Source: Mucilaginibacter inviolabilis
GTDB taxonomy: Bacteria; Bacteroidota; Bacteroidia; Sphingobacteriales; Sphingobacteriaceae
NCBI RefSeq assembly: GCF_011089895.1
Contig: NZ_JAANAT010000001.1
Coordinates: 558,001-622,000 of the forward strand
Length of the DNA stretch: 64,000 nt
Direction: 5' to 3'
Shown here: in pieces, positions 36,631 to 45,322 of the stretch
How positions within the stretch are numbered: the stretch's first letter is position 1
Layout: each line of letters begins with the position of its first letter
Translations under genes and position numbers: made by a program
The notes under the pieces: model-generated
What the model was told of the DNA's origin: nothing
The model's database searches: none
What the model saw: the letters and a program-made list of their open reading frames with translations, nothing else

Positions 36631-37998
36631 TCAGATCGCCATGCTGAATAATTGAGTGGACGGCTTATCGGCCCAAAGTCGGGCATCAAAGCATAAACAA
36701 ATATTTCTTAAAAAACGTTTGCCGGTATCGGTAACCTGCAGCCCGTGGTCTGACAAATTGATTAATCCATCCGCTTCCAGCGCCTCCAGCCGTTTCCATG
36801 CTTCGGACAATCCGCCGGCAATTCGTGCTGTGCGCCAACTCGTGTGCTGCTTGCACATAATGTCGAGTATGTGACGACGGATCTGCAGGTCTTCATCGCT
36901 CAGTCCATGTCCCTTAAAAACAGGAAATTCCCCCTTTTTGACGATCGACAAGTATTCTTCCAGGGTTTTGACGTTCTGGGCAAAGGCATACCAGCTATCA
37001 CTGATCGAAGAAACGCCTAATCCCACCAAGAGTTGGGTATGCTGCTCGGTATAACCCATAAAATTGCGGTGCAGCCTGCCATCTTTTTCTGCGATGAAAA
37101 GTTCGTCAGCAGGCAGGGCAAAGTGGTCCATGCCGATCTCCCGGTAGCCATAATTCAGTAACAAGGTTCGACCTAGCTCCTGCAGTTTGCTCTTTTGTTC
37201 CGGGTCGGGAAGGTCTGCTTCTGTAAAACGTCGCTGACCCGGTTTAATCCAGGGCACATGGGCATAACTATAGAAGGCTATCCGGTCCGGTTCCAACCCA
37301 GCCACAATATTAATGGTATTGACCAGCCCTTCCATGTTCTGAAGCGGTAAGCCATAGATCAGGTCATAATTAATGGAAGTATAGCCAATACTGCGTGCCT
37401 GGCTGGTCACTGTACGGACCTGATCCACGCTTTGGTGACGATTGATAATGAACTGTACACGTGGGTCGAAGTCCTGTATCCCGAGGCTCAGCCTGCGGAA
37501 TCCCAGGTCGAAAAGTACCTGTAAGTGCTCCTCTGTCGTATTCGCCGGATGTGCCTCAAAGCTGAATTCAGCCTCGGGATGGACATCGGCATCCTTCAGG
37601 ATGCTACTGATCAGCAGCCGCAGGTTTTCCGGACTGAAGAAAGTTGGCGTACCACCTCCCAGGTGCAGCTCCCGGATAATTGGTGTGCTGTCAAAAATTT
37701 CAAGATACAGCGCCCATTCTTTCACCACTGCAGCGATGTAAGGTTCTTCAACACTGTGATTTTTAGTGATACGGGTATTACAGCCGCAATAAGTACAAAG
37801 ACTCTCGCAGAAAGGCAGGTGAATATATAAACTGATGCCAGATGCTACATTGCTTTCCAAAAAGGAAAAACGTACGGAATCTTCCCAGCGCCGTCTGTCA
37901 AAAGTCCGCGGATCCCAATAAGGCATTGTCGGATAACTGGTATAGCGGGGCACCGGTACATTGTATTTGTCGACCAGTGCTTTATGTTTTTGTTCCAT
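36631..37998 (-). CDS. hemN: Oxygen-independent coproporphyrinogen III dehydrogenase
   Basis: Radical SAM enzyme that makes protoporphyrinogen IX without oxygen. The 4Fe-4S site is CESLCTYCGC, preceded by SLYIHLPF and followed by LHLGGGTPTF. The ATG at 37998 gives 455 residues, a normal HemN length, and the C-terminal HemN domain is present. It begins 2 nt after the ldhA stop (reading on the minus strand), so both are driven by the ldhA Fix-type promoter. Confidence 0.95.
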   Translation of the reverse strand: MEQKHKALVDKYNVPVPRYTSYPTMPYWDPRTFDRRRWEDSVRFSFLESNVASGISLYIHLPFCESLCTYCGCNTRITKNHSVEEPYIAAVVKEWALYLEIFDSTPIIRELHLGGGTPTFFSPENLRLLISSILKDADVHPEAEFSFEAHPANTTEEHLQVLFDLGFRRLSLGIQDFDPRVQFIINRHQSVDQVRTVTSQARSIGYTSINYDLIYGLPLQNMEGLVNTINIVAGLEPDRIAFYSYAHVPWIKPGQRRFTEADLPDPEQKSKLQELGRTLLLNYGYREIGMDHFALPADELFIAEKDGRLHRNFMGYTEQHTQLLVGLGVSSISDSWYAFAQNVKTLEEYLSIVKKGEFPVFKGHGLSDEDLQIRRHILDIMCKQHTSWRTARIAGGLSEAWKRLEALEADGLINLSDHGLQVTDTGKRFLRNICLCFDARLWADKPSTQLFSMAI

Positions 37999-38000
37999 GA

Positions 38001-39041
38001 TCAATTCTTTAGTTCGGCTTCGTTATCCTTTACAACAGCAGTGGTTTTGCAGGCCTGGCCGCATGCGCAGGCTTTGCCCACGCATTTATTTTGCTGCCAT
38101 AGATCCAGGCTGCGGATTGTCTGGTCGGCGATTTGCTGAAGCGCTTCTTTGGTTAGGTAGGCTTGATGCGGTGTGACCAGCACATTGGGATGGCTTAGCA
38201 ACTGCAATAATAAAGGGTCCTTGGAGGTGTCGTTACTGTGATTCTCAAAGAACAGCCCTTTTTCGAATTCGTAAACATCCATACCAAGGTAGCCGACTTT
38301 TCTTTCTTCGAGCGCGGCCAGAACATCTCCCGTTTGCAGCAGTTGCCCGCGGGAGGTATTGATCAGCATCACCCCTGGTTTCATCTGCTGGAGCGATTTA
38401 TGATTGATCATATACCGGGTTTCTTCTGTTAAAGGAACATGGATCGTGATGATATCAGACTGGCGGTAAAGTTGTTCCAACGAAACCGGCTTGACATAAC
38501 GGTAATTACGCGGGAACTTTTCGTCATAAGCGACGAGCTGACAGCCTAAACCATGATAAATAGACGCAGCGGCCTGCCCGGTGTTGCCCATGCCAATGAT
38601 ACCTACCGTCTTGCCGGCAAAATTGAACCCGACAAGGTCGTCATTGCGAAAATCGAAAGCATGCGCGTGATGGTCGGCTTTAACGACCTGGCGGTTCAGT
38701 GCAAAAGCAAGTGCCACCGAATGTTCTGCGATCGCCTGTGGCGAGTAAGACGGCACACTGGCCAGCTTGATGCCGTAGATCGCCGCAGCCGATTTGTCAA
38801 TATGATCAGTGCCGGCGGATCTGGTAACGATATAGCGTACCCCCAGCCCGGCAAGCTTTTCAACAACCGGCGCGGAAACATCATCATTAGTAAAGACGAT
38901 CACCGCGTCCTTTCCACTGGCATACAACGCGGTATCGATGGAAAGCGGGTTTGAAATCAGCGTAATATCGTGCTTCTTCTGGTTAGCCTTAGCCAGGTAT
39001 TCTTTTTCAAAAGGCTTAATACTGAATGCGACTGCTTTCAT
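38001..39041 (-). CDS. ldhA: D-lactate dehydrogenase-type 2-hydroxyacid dehydrogenase with Cys-rich tail
   Basis: NAD-dependent D-2-hydroxyacid dehydrogenase: VGIIGMGNTGQAAASI Rossmann motif, catalytic Arg in NTSRGQL, Glu in DVYEFE, His in TPHQAYLT. ATG at 39041 is chosen because the -7 box at 39060-39067 rules out the longer start at 39062. The last 25 residues, after the usual end of the fold, carry CVGKACACGQACK, four Cys not expected in this family. Likely fermentative lactate formation in low oxygen; substrate not proven. Confidence 0.88.
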   Translation of the reverse strand: MKAVAFSIKPFEKEYLAKANQKKHDITLISNPLSIDTALYASGKDAVIVFTNDDVSAPVVEKLAGLGVRYIVTRSAGTDHIDKSAAAIYGIKLASVPSYSPQAIAEHSVALAFALNRQVVKADHHAHAFDFRNDDLVGFNFAGKTVGIIGMGNTGQAAASIYHGLGCQLVAYDEKFPRNYRYVKPVSLEQLYRQSDIITIHVPLTEETRYMINHKSLQQMKPGVMLINTSRGQLLQTGDVLAALEERKVGYLGMDVYEFEKGLFFENHSNDTSKDPLLLQLLSHPNVLVTPHQAYLTKEALQQIADQTIRSLDLWQQNKCVGKACACGQACKTTAVVKDNEAELKN

Positions 39042-39059
39042 TGATTTGTTTATTTCAAA

Positions 39060-39125
39060 CAAAGCTAACGGAAAGCAGTACAGCCGGGAATGAGCGGAGT
39101 CAGCTCAAAATATGATGTGTATCAG
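39060..39125 (-). promoter_or_regulatory. Fix-type promoter of ldhA-hemN
   Basis: Distal site ATGATgtgtATCAG (39112-39125), overlapping the stop codon of the regulator gene, proximal site ATGAGcggaGTCAG (39090-39103) 22 bp away, and a consensus -7 box TAGCTTTG on the minus strand (39060-39067) after 22 nt. Confidence 0.68.
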
Positions 39126-40174
39126 TTTTTCATTTTAGCCAGTTTCTCCGGTTCCAGGATCGTAATAAGACTGCCTTTTTTCTCTATCAGGCCCTCGTCC
39201 TTAAAATCGGATAGCGTCCGGCTCACGGTTTCGGTCGCCATACCCGCCATGGCTGCAAGGTCTTCCCGCGTGATCTTGAAGCCATCTTTTTCTCCCGAAG
39301 GCTGACGGTACAGCCGCAGCATGGCCTCCGCCATCCGCTTGCGCACAGAATGGTAAGCCAGCTGCATCAGCTGTTCTTCTTTTTCACGGATATTATCAGC
39401 CAGCAGCTTAATGAACTCTCTGCCAACTTCCGGTGAGGCATGCAGCAACTGCTCCAGCTGGTCCCGTGGGATCATGCAAAGCGCGCAATCTTCAAGAGCG
39501 GTAGCGGTATCCGTATAAGGTTCGTTCGTAAGCATGGCGTGGATACCCAAATATTCGTCATTGCTGTAAATTCCCGTCATCAATTCGCGCCCATCTTCGG
39601 CCATGCGGATCGTTTTTACCTTACCACTCAGCACGAGATATAGCCCCGCCCCCTTATCGCCATCATAATAAATGACCTGGTTCTTTTTAAAGAACCGGCT
39701 TTTGCGCTCCTGGATGATCTTTTTCAGTTCCGCCAGTCCGTCATTCCTGGAGATCAGGTTGCCCAGGGAGTCCAAAGAACGACTGTAAAAATGCTGATGC
39801 ACTTCCTTTTTCTTCAAACGGCTTTCAATGGCATTGAGCAGGTCAAGGTCATCAAAAGGTTTGGTCAGGTAATCGTCCGCGCCCATTTCCATACCCTTGC
39901 GCAGATCTACGCGTTCAGCTTTAGCTGTCAGGAAAATAAAAGGGATCGCCGCAGTTTCCGGGTTCTTATGCAGGATGTGCAGCACACCATAACCGTCCAG
40001 TTCGGGCATCATAATGTCACACAAAATGATATCAGGCAAATTGGTGTTCGCCAGATCTACACCTGCTTTACCATTTGCGGCCTCGTAAACTTCATAGCCG
40101 GCCAGGCCAAGGATCTCCACGACATTTTCGCGGATATCATTATTATCTTCAATGATCAGTACTTTCTTTTTCAT
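39122..40174 (-). CDS. Receiver-CRP/FNR hybrid response regulator (FixJ-FixK composite)
   Basis: 350 residues. About 1-125: receiver domain with acidic pocket EDN, phospho-acceptor Asp53 (LCDIMMPELDG), T/A at LTAKAE and Lys105 (LTKPFDD). About 150-265: cyclic-nucleotide-binding-like beta-roll (GDKGAGLYLVLSGKV). About 275-345: winged helix with ITREDLAAMAGMATETVSRTL; the E-T-V-S-R recognition helix matches FNR and suits a TGA-containing half-site. No FNR-type Cys cluster is present, so it should not sense oxygen itself. Start overlaps the FixL-like kinase stop by 4 bp. I infer it binds the RTGAY-N4-RTCAY boxes in this window, including one before its own operon. Confidence 0.9.
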   Translation of the reverse strand: MKKKVLIIEDNNDIRENVVEILGLAGYEVYEAANGKAGVDLANTNLPDIILCDIMMPELDGYGVLHILHKNPETAAIPFIFLTAKAERVDLRKGMEMGADDYLTKPFDDLDLLNAIESRLKKKEVHQHFYSRSLDSLGNLISRNDGLAELKKIIQERKSRFFKKNQVIYYDGDKGAGLYLVLSGKVKTIRMAEDGRELMTGIYSNDEYLGIHAMLTNEPYTDTATALEDCALCMIPRDQLEQLLHASPEVGREFIKLLADNIREKEEQLMQLAYHSVRKRMAEAMLRLYRQPSGEKDGFKITREDLAAMAGMATETVSRTLSDFKDEGLIEKKGSLITILEPEKLAKMKN

Positions 40175-41358
40175 ATCAATGGAATGGTGATCTTAAATAA
40201 GGTGCCCTGATTGACGTCGCTTTTAAAAGCTATCTCGCCATTCATCAGGCCGGTATAACGGGAAACAATATTCAGGCCGAGTCCTGTTCCGGGGATATTG
40301 CCGGTATTATGAGCCCGGAAAAATGCTTCGAACAGATGTTTCTGGTCGGCTTCAGGAATACCAATACCATTATCCCGGATCGTGATGATACAGTTCTTAT
40401 CGTTAATTTCAGTATTAAATTCAATAAAAGTATTTTCTCCCGAATACTTGATGGCATTTCCGATCAGATTGATAACGCAGTTTTTGATCAGGTTCGGGTC
40501 AAGGTTCACCATGCTGAGCGTACCGGTATGCTGGTAAATAATATTCTGGTTTTGCTTGGCGACCAACTGTAGCTCTTCGGTTATTTCTTCGGACATTTTG
40601 ACCAGGTCAAAATACTGGTAGGTGGCTTCCACTTTCCCAGCTTCCAATTTTTCGAGCGATAGAAAGTCGTTAAGGATATTAGTCAGGTTGCCCACCGAAT
40701 TCTTGATCTTAGCGACATGCTTGCTGATATTGGCGTTGTCAAAAGGCTGGGCATATTTCTCGATCAGCGACGAAGAAAGCTGGATGGCGCTGAGCGGCGT
40801 CCGGAATTCATGCGAGGCCATCGATACAAACCGGCTTTTCAATTGGCCCAGTTCCTTTTCTTTCTCCAGAGAGGTACTTACTTCTTCCTTGGCCAGCTGC
40901 AATTCCTGGATGGCGCTTTTCAGATTTTGTGTTCGGTTCTCCACCAACTCTTCCAGGTGCACGGCATATTCTTTTAATTGTTCTTCAGCTTCCTTCTCCC
41001 GGGATAAGTCATGAATAAACCCCGTAAAGATCTTCCGTCCGGAAAAGGGTACTTCGCTGACCCCTAAACGGAAAGGAAATACGGTGCCGTCCTTACGCAG
41101 GCCTTTTACCTCCCGCCCAATACCGATGATATGTGGCTCACGTGTGCGCTGGTAGCGGGCGATATATTCGTCATGCTGGTCCCGGTCAGGCGGCGGCATC
41201 AATATGGATACATTTTTACCGATGACCTCCTCCGGGCTGTACTGGAATAATTTACAGGCGGCCGGGTTAATTGTTTCAATATGCCCGCGCCCGTCGATGG
41301 TGATAATTCCATCGATCGCATTTTCTATAATCGCTTTTAAGAGTGCGGCGCTTTCCAT
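40171..41358 (-). CDS. FixL-like heme-PAS histidine kinase, predicted oxygen sensor
   Basis: 395 residues from ATG 41358. The frame stays open to 41529, but that extension contains the operator and -7 box of the promoter. PAS domain (about 5-120): LMPPPDRDQHDEYIARYQ and IIGIGREVKGLRKDG match the heme pocket of rhizobial FixL. His62 aligns with the heme ligand, and Arg68 and Arg82 lie at the same +6 and +20 spacing as FixL R206 and R220. Coiled coil (about 120-175), HisKA with His183 (ASHEFRTPLS), then HATPase with N, D-G-I-G-I and G-T-G-L-G-L boxes. No membrane helix. It pairs with the downstream receiver-CRP protein. Confidence 0.88.
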   Translation of the reverse strand: MESAALLKAIIENAIDGIITIDGRGHIETINPAACKLFQYSPEEVIGKNVSILMPPPDRDQHDEYIARYQRTREPHIIGIGREVKGLRKDGTVFPFRLGVSEVPFSGRKIFTGFIHDLSREKEAEEQLKEYAVHLEELVENRTQNLKSAIQELQLAKEEVSTSLEKEKELGQLKSRFVSMASHEFRTPLSAIQLSSSLIEKYAQPFDNANISKHVAKIKNSVGNLTNILNDFLSLEKLEAGKVEATYQYFDLVKMSEEITEELQLVAKQNQNIIYQHTGTLSMVNLDPNLIKNCVINLIGNAIKYSGENTFIEFNTEINDKNCIITIRDNGIGIPEADQKHLFEAFFRAHNTGNIPGTGLGLNIVSRYTGLMNGEIAFKSDVNQGTLFKITIPLI

Positions 41359-41413
41359 GTCGTGATCTGGTCTTGATAATGATATTTGATACAAATATTG
41401 GGAATATGGATCA

Positions 41414-41457
41414 CAAAAAATATAATATGATTCAGATAAAAAAGTGACCGGTGTCAT
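41414..41457 (-). promoter_or_regulatory. Autoregulatory Fix-type promoter of the FixL-like operon
   Basis: Palindrome GTGACcggtGTCAT (41444-41457) and, on the minus strand, -7 box ATTTTTTG (41414-41421) after 22 nt; a weak further copy is at 41466-41479. Leader about 51 nt to ATG 41358. Indicates autoregulation. Confidence 0.65.
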
Positions 41458-41493
41458 TTTTTTATCTGAATTTGACTTCTTCATTGAAAAAAG

Positions 41494-41559
41494 CTGACTA
41501 ACAGCAGCTTCATTACTGACCGTCATCATGTTAGATCGTTGTTAAAGGTTGCACCTTTG
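41494..41559 (+). promoter_or_regulatory. Fix-type promoter of the 41585 stress protein
   Basis: Distal degenerate copy CTGACtaacAGCAG (41494-41507), proximal site CTGACcgtcATCAT (41516-41529) 22 bp on, -7 box CACCTTTG (41552-41559) after 22 nt. Confidence 0.6.
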
Positions 41560-41584
41560 TCTTATCATTCCCAGACCAGCAATT

Positions 41585-42412
41585 ATGAAATCGATCCTCC
41601 TTATAGCAGACCATGTGGCAGCGACAGAAAACGCGGCGAGACAGGCGCTGAATATTGCCCGGCACCTGCATTTAAATATTATTGTCGGGCAAACTCTGCC
41701 GGCCAGGAAAACATCCCGGCAGCTTGCTGTTATAAGTGGCGGTAGAGACGAGATCCCGGGACCTGTTAACGCGTTAAGTGAAGTGCTTTCTTTATTGCAA
41801 GAGGAAATAGAAAATAGCGATGTTGATATAGAAGTGATAAATATTGCCGATTATGATGAGCGCGAGCTAACGGAGTTGATCAACAAGAGAGATATCTGGC
41901 TTATCGTCAAAGGGATGGCGGATACCGTAAGATCCGGCTCACCAGAGGGGAAATTCCCGGTGGAACATATCCTTAACCGTACCCGCGTGCCGATGATGCT
42001 CATCCCCGCGCACGCCATGATCCGTGATTTTAAGCGGCTGGTCTATATGGCTGACCTGCGTTACTGCCGCTATCATATTCTCCGCTTCCTCGCCGAACTG
42101 GCGGACCCTTACCAGGCGGGTGTTTCCGTGGCACACATTTCGGCAAAGGGTTTAACGAACATGACGGACGAATATGCCGAAAAGGTATTTAGTGAGGAAA
42201 TATGCCGCCAGGTACATTATGATAAATTATATTTGAACAATATACATGAGAAGGACCTGACCAGAGCACTCGATGTACTGATCAACGGAATGCACAATGA
42301 TCTGCTTGCACTAATCAATCATAGATTTCATTTTGAAGAAATCATGGGTCGGCATATCGGTGAGATACTACCGGTAGCGGTTACCATACCAATTATCATA
42401 TTTCCGTACTAA
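41585..42412 (+). CDS. Divergent universal stress protein-like protein
   Basis: 275 residues with two UspA-like folds (MKSILLIADHVAATEN; KRLVYMADLRYCRYH) but a poorly conserved nucleotide loop (GMADTVRSGSPEGKFPVEHILN). ATG at 41585 is chosen because the -7 box lies just upstream, after the alternative start at 41549. Divergent from the FixL-like operon. Confidence 0.8.
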   Translation: MKSILLIADHVAATENAARQALNIARHLHLNIIVGQTLPARKTSRQLAVISGGRDEIPGPVNALSEVLSLLQEEIENSDVDIEVINIADYDERELTELINKRDIWLIVKGMADTVRSGSPEGKFPVEHILNRTRVPMMLIPAHAMIRDFKRLVYMADLRYCRYHILRFLAELADPYQAGVSVAHISAKGLTNMTDEYAEKVFSEEICRQVHYDKLYLNNIHEKDLTRALDVLINGMHNDLLALINHRFHFEEIMGRHIGEILPVAVTIPIIIFPY

Positions 42413-42719
42413 TTGAAAGACCTCTATCAACGTCAAGACCAAATTCCCGGTCGGTCAGGTTCCGCCTGACTGTTTTACGGTTATTTCGCCGGCGATGTCG
42501 AGGAAATTCCGGTAGCCAGACATGGACTTAGCATGCCGAAATATTGCGAATTATTGAAAAGGCACATAAACGATAAGAACAAGCCTCGCAAAGACTGCTG
42601 TTTATCATAAGCAACCGGTCCGGACCCAAGTGTCGCAACCGAAAAATTATGGTATAAATAAATTGTTAACAGGTTCGGAAAAATAAAATTAAGCTGCTAG
42701 CCCAACCAGAAAAGCCTAA
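42413..42719. other. Intergenic stretch, nothing recognised
   Basis: About 300 bp between the stress protein and the next promoter. No open frame of note, no clear terminator, repeat or RNA fold. Confidence 0.4.
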
Positions 42720-42785
42720 GTGATAAGCGTCATGTATTTTAATGATCACCGTCATTCGGTCCCAGTTTTCGGAATACGAACTTTA
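42720..42785 (+). promoter_or_regulatory. Fix-type promoter with two full palindromes
   Basis: GTGATaagcGTCAT (42720-42733) and ATGATcaccGTCAT (42742-42755), 22 bp centre to centre, both full matches: the clearest tandem pair in the window. A -7 box GAACTTTA (42778-42785) starts 22 nt later, nearly the same as CAACTTTA at 19578. Confidence 0.75.
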
Positions 42786-42808
42786 AGGCAATTAACTACG
42801 CATATATT

Positions 42809-43225
42809 ATGGAACAAACCATCACCATGTCTGCAAGGTCCCTGCAATATTTCGTGATCGCCAAACGCTGGCGTGCCGACCTTGACTTTTTTAAGATTGA
42901 AACCGGCTTCCTGCGCCAACTTCTGGATCGCTATATCAGCTACTTGCAGGACAGCGAACATATCGGCCAGTTGATCGCCTGCGGCAGATTGTTAGACAAG
43001 CTGGAAGCAATGGAAGTGGATGATCTCTTGGCCGGGCAGTTGAACCAGTTGGAACTGATGGCGGAAGATATTATTCCCGAAGATTCAGAATCACTTGCGG
43101 CAACGCAGGTCGAACTTGAATATTTTATAAGCAATCTGGTCAAAGAGTTCCGGGTATGCAAGGAACAGGTCTACCGGCTGTTGCTATCGGTTAATCTATC
43201 CGCTACCCAGGAAACTACCGCTTAA
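42809..43225 (+). CDS. Small helical protein of unknown function
   Basis: 138 residues, soluble, acidic and alpha-helical. KRWRADLDFFKIETGFLRQLL near the N-terminus resembles the 20498 protein, and more loosely the 49535/52419 pair, suggesting a four-member paralogous set. No known domain recognised. It stands alone between a two-palindrome Fix-type promoter and a terminator. Confidence 0.78.
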   Translation: MEQTITMSARSLQYFVIAKRWRADLDFFKIETGFLRQLLDRYISYLQDSEHIGQLIACGRLLDKLEAMEVDDLLAGQLNQLELMAEDIIPEDSESLAATQVELEYFISNLVKEFRVCKEQVYRLLLSVNLSATQETTA

Positions 43226-43260
43226 TAATAACGTTTTATCCCCTGATTAACACCATAAAG

Positions 43261-43283
43261 ACGCCGGCACGCCCGGCGTTTTT
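43261..43283 (+). terminator. Intrinsic terminator
   Basis: ACGCCGG (43261-43267) pairs with CCGGCGT (43273-43279), followed by T5. Ends the 42809 transcript. Confidence 0.8.
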
Positions 43284-43388
43284 AGTTGCCTTATGTTTCA
43301 ATTCTGTGCCCACCATCAGCTTAATTCCTGCGCATTATCATTTTTTTGATCCGGCATTCCCCTGAATTTTACAGAAAATTAAAAGGTC

Positions 43389-44828
43389 ATGAAAAATGCG
43401 ATGCGAACCTCCTTATTGCTCCTTGTCTGCCTGTTGCTTCTTGGATCGTTGGGCACAAAAGCCAAAGGTTTGGCTGGCGACAGCAGCCTGACCATGGAAA
43501 TCAAGCACCAATTGCAAACGGGTACGGTTATGCAAAAATTATATTTTCCAAAGTCAGTGGTGCGGCTGTATGCTGACAATAATTTCCGAGCCGCCTGGAT
43601 AAAACCCCAAAACGGATCAGGAGCCGCCTGGCAGGCCATGCTGATGATCGACTGTGTGCTTCAGTTTGGTCTGTCACACGCCGATTATCACCCGGATGAG
43701 CTGACTTATACCCAAATGCATGATATATTGGATACGCCCGGTAAAGTAAGCATTCCTTTACAGGCACGTTTCGACATACTGCTCACCGACGCGATCCTTA
43801 ATCTGATGAATAACCTCCATTACGGTAAGCTCAACCCGGAATTTCCGGCCAGCCGCATAGACTCCTTAAAAGATATGAACTTTCAGGCCGGCGCAGCATT
43901 GTCTGCAGGGCTGAAACAAAAGGACCTGCTCTCAGTGATCGCCGCTGCTCAGCCAACCGATAAGTTATACCAAGCAATGCAATGGCGCATGCACATGCTG
44001 GAAGGCCAGTTGCAGGGCGATTGTTACGAGATACCGGAAGCCGAGGTGCGTAAGCTAGCCATCAATATGGAACGTCTTCGCTGGGCCAATACAGGCGATA
44101 GCGTTTATATTCAGATCAATATCCCTTCTTTTACCCTGATTTACCGCACGCCTGATTCCATTTACCGCTTTAAGGTGGTTGTGGGTAAGCCCCAAACGCC
44201 AACTCCTACATTGGTCAGCGCGATAACATATATGACCACCGCACCGGAGTGGAAGGTACCGGCGAAGATCTTTTTCAATGAACTGTTGCCTAAAGCCAGA
44301 AAAGATACGGCCTACCTGGAGAATAATCATTTTGCCATTTATGATCGCAGCGGGAATTTTATACGATCAACACCAGAAAATCTTGCCCTTATCAGCAGAA
44401 CCCCCGCGAATTATTTCGCGCGTCAGTCCGCTGGCTGTGATAATGCCCTGGGATTGCTGGTGTTTCGCTTTGCCAACCCTTACGCTATTTATTTGCACGA
44501 CACACCGGAAAAAGAATTGTTTAACCGCAAAGACCGCGCTTACAGTCATGGCTGCATCCGGGTAGAACAGGCAGAAAGATTGGGGAGCCTGCTCCTCAGG
44601 AATGATGGCGCTGGTGCACGAATAGATTTACTTCATCAGGATATGAGTACCTATATCCGGAAGGATTTCGTGCTGAAAAAACCGGTGACCTTGAAGATCA
44701 CCTACCTCACCTGCATGATGATAAACGGCGAACTACAGGATTTTGGTGACCCGTATCAATTAGACCATAGCCTGGAAATGGCGATGTATGGCATAGACCA
44801 ACCGCTCACTACCAGCCTAAAAAAATAA
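43389..44828 (+). CDS. L,D-transpeptidase (YkuD/YcbB type)
   Basis: 479 residues, secreted (signal peptide MKNAMRTSLLLLVCLLLLGSLG). N-terminal scaffold domain with LNPEFPASRID, linker MERLRWANTGDS, and a C-terminal YkuD catalytic domain with the active-site motif SHGCIRVEQAERLG containing the catalytic Cys. Crosslinks peptidoglycan 3-3 or anchors proteins. A catalytically incomplete paralog is at 48033-49364. No Fix-type box found upstream. Confidence 0.9.
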   Translation: MKNAMRTSLLLLVCLLLLGSLGTKAKGLAGDSSLTMEIKHQLQTGTVMQKLYFPKSVVRLYADNNFRAAWIKPQNGSGAAWQAMLMIDCVLQFGLSHADYHPDELTYTQMHDILDTPGKVSIPLQARFDILLTDAILNLMNNLHYGKLNPEFPASRIDSLKDMNFQAGAALSAGLKQKDLLSVIAAAQPTDKLYQAMQWRMHMLEGQLQGDCYEIPEAEVRKLAINMERLRWANTGDSVYIQINIPSFTLIYRTPDSIYRFKVVVGKPQTPTPTLVSAITYMTTAPEWKVPAKIFFNELLPKARKDTAYLENNHFAIYDRSGNFIRSTPENLALISRTPANYFARQSAGCDNALGLLVFRFANPYAIYLHDTPEKELFNRKDRAYSHGCIRVEQAERLGSLLLRNDGAGARIDLLHQDMSTYIRKDFVLKKPVTLKITYLTCMMINGELQDFGDPYQLDHSLEMAMYGIDQPLTTSLKK

Positions 44829-44847
44829 TTGTTTTGAATCCCAAATG

Positions 44848-45234
44848 ATGTTACGCCGACTGACCGCCATATTACTACTTCTTGCACTGATCAACTGTAG
44901 TTGTTCACGTTTCGCAGTATGTGCCGGTTTTGGCTTAAACCGGGCTTATATCACACGGGAGCTTTGCATCAATAAAACCCGACCCTGGCTGCATTGTAAC
45001 GGCAAATGCTACCTGATGAAAAAGATAAAGCAGGCCGAAGAAAACGAAAAGAAACAATCTGAAAGGGATAATCTGAACCGCCTGGAGATCAGTTTATTCC
45101 AGGAAATAGTAGTACTTACTTTCCAGCAACCGGAGTCTGAACGGTTGAATCAAACCAGTTTTCCGGGTTATAGCTACTTATATAGCAGCCGCTATATAGA
45201 TACCCTATTCCGTCCGCCGAAAATGCTGGCTTAA
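44848..45234 (+). CDS. Small Cys-containing exported protein next to TonB receptor
   Basis: 128 residues with an N-terminal hydrophobic signal or anchor, then Cys residues in CAGFGLNRAYITRELCIN and LHCNGKCYL, and a charged helix. The conserved Cys spacing suggests a metal-binding or disulfide-bonded periplasmic protein; similar proteins occur beside TonB receptors in Bacteroidota, but I know no function. An ATG at 44845 is also possible. Confidence 0.7.
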   Translation: MLRRLTAILLLLALINCSCSRFAVCAGFGLNRAYITRELCINKTRPWLHCNGKCYLMKKIKQAEENEKKQSERDNLNRLEISLFQEIVVLTFQQPESERLNQTSFPGYSYLYSSRYIDTLFRPPKMLA

Positions 45235-45322
45235 GCTGCCTATTCCCCGCAGCCAATCATCTGTTAACATTATTTATTCATTGCAGCCGGCAGGTTCCCT
45301 GCGGCGGCGTACCCTAATTTTT

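Noticed and set aside
39122..40174. Interpretation of the regulator as an oxygen-sensing FNR protein
   Set aside because: It lacks the N-terminal Cys cluster needed for a 4Fe-4S centre and carries a receiver domain instead, so sensing is assigned to the kinase.
43284..43388. Possible Fix-type box before the active L,D-transpeptidase
   Set aside because: Only isolated ATCAT-like half-sites; no palindrome and no -7 box at the usual spacing.
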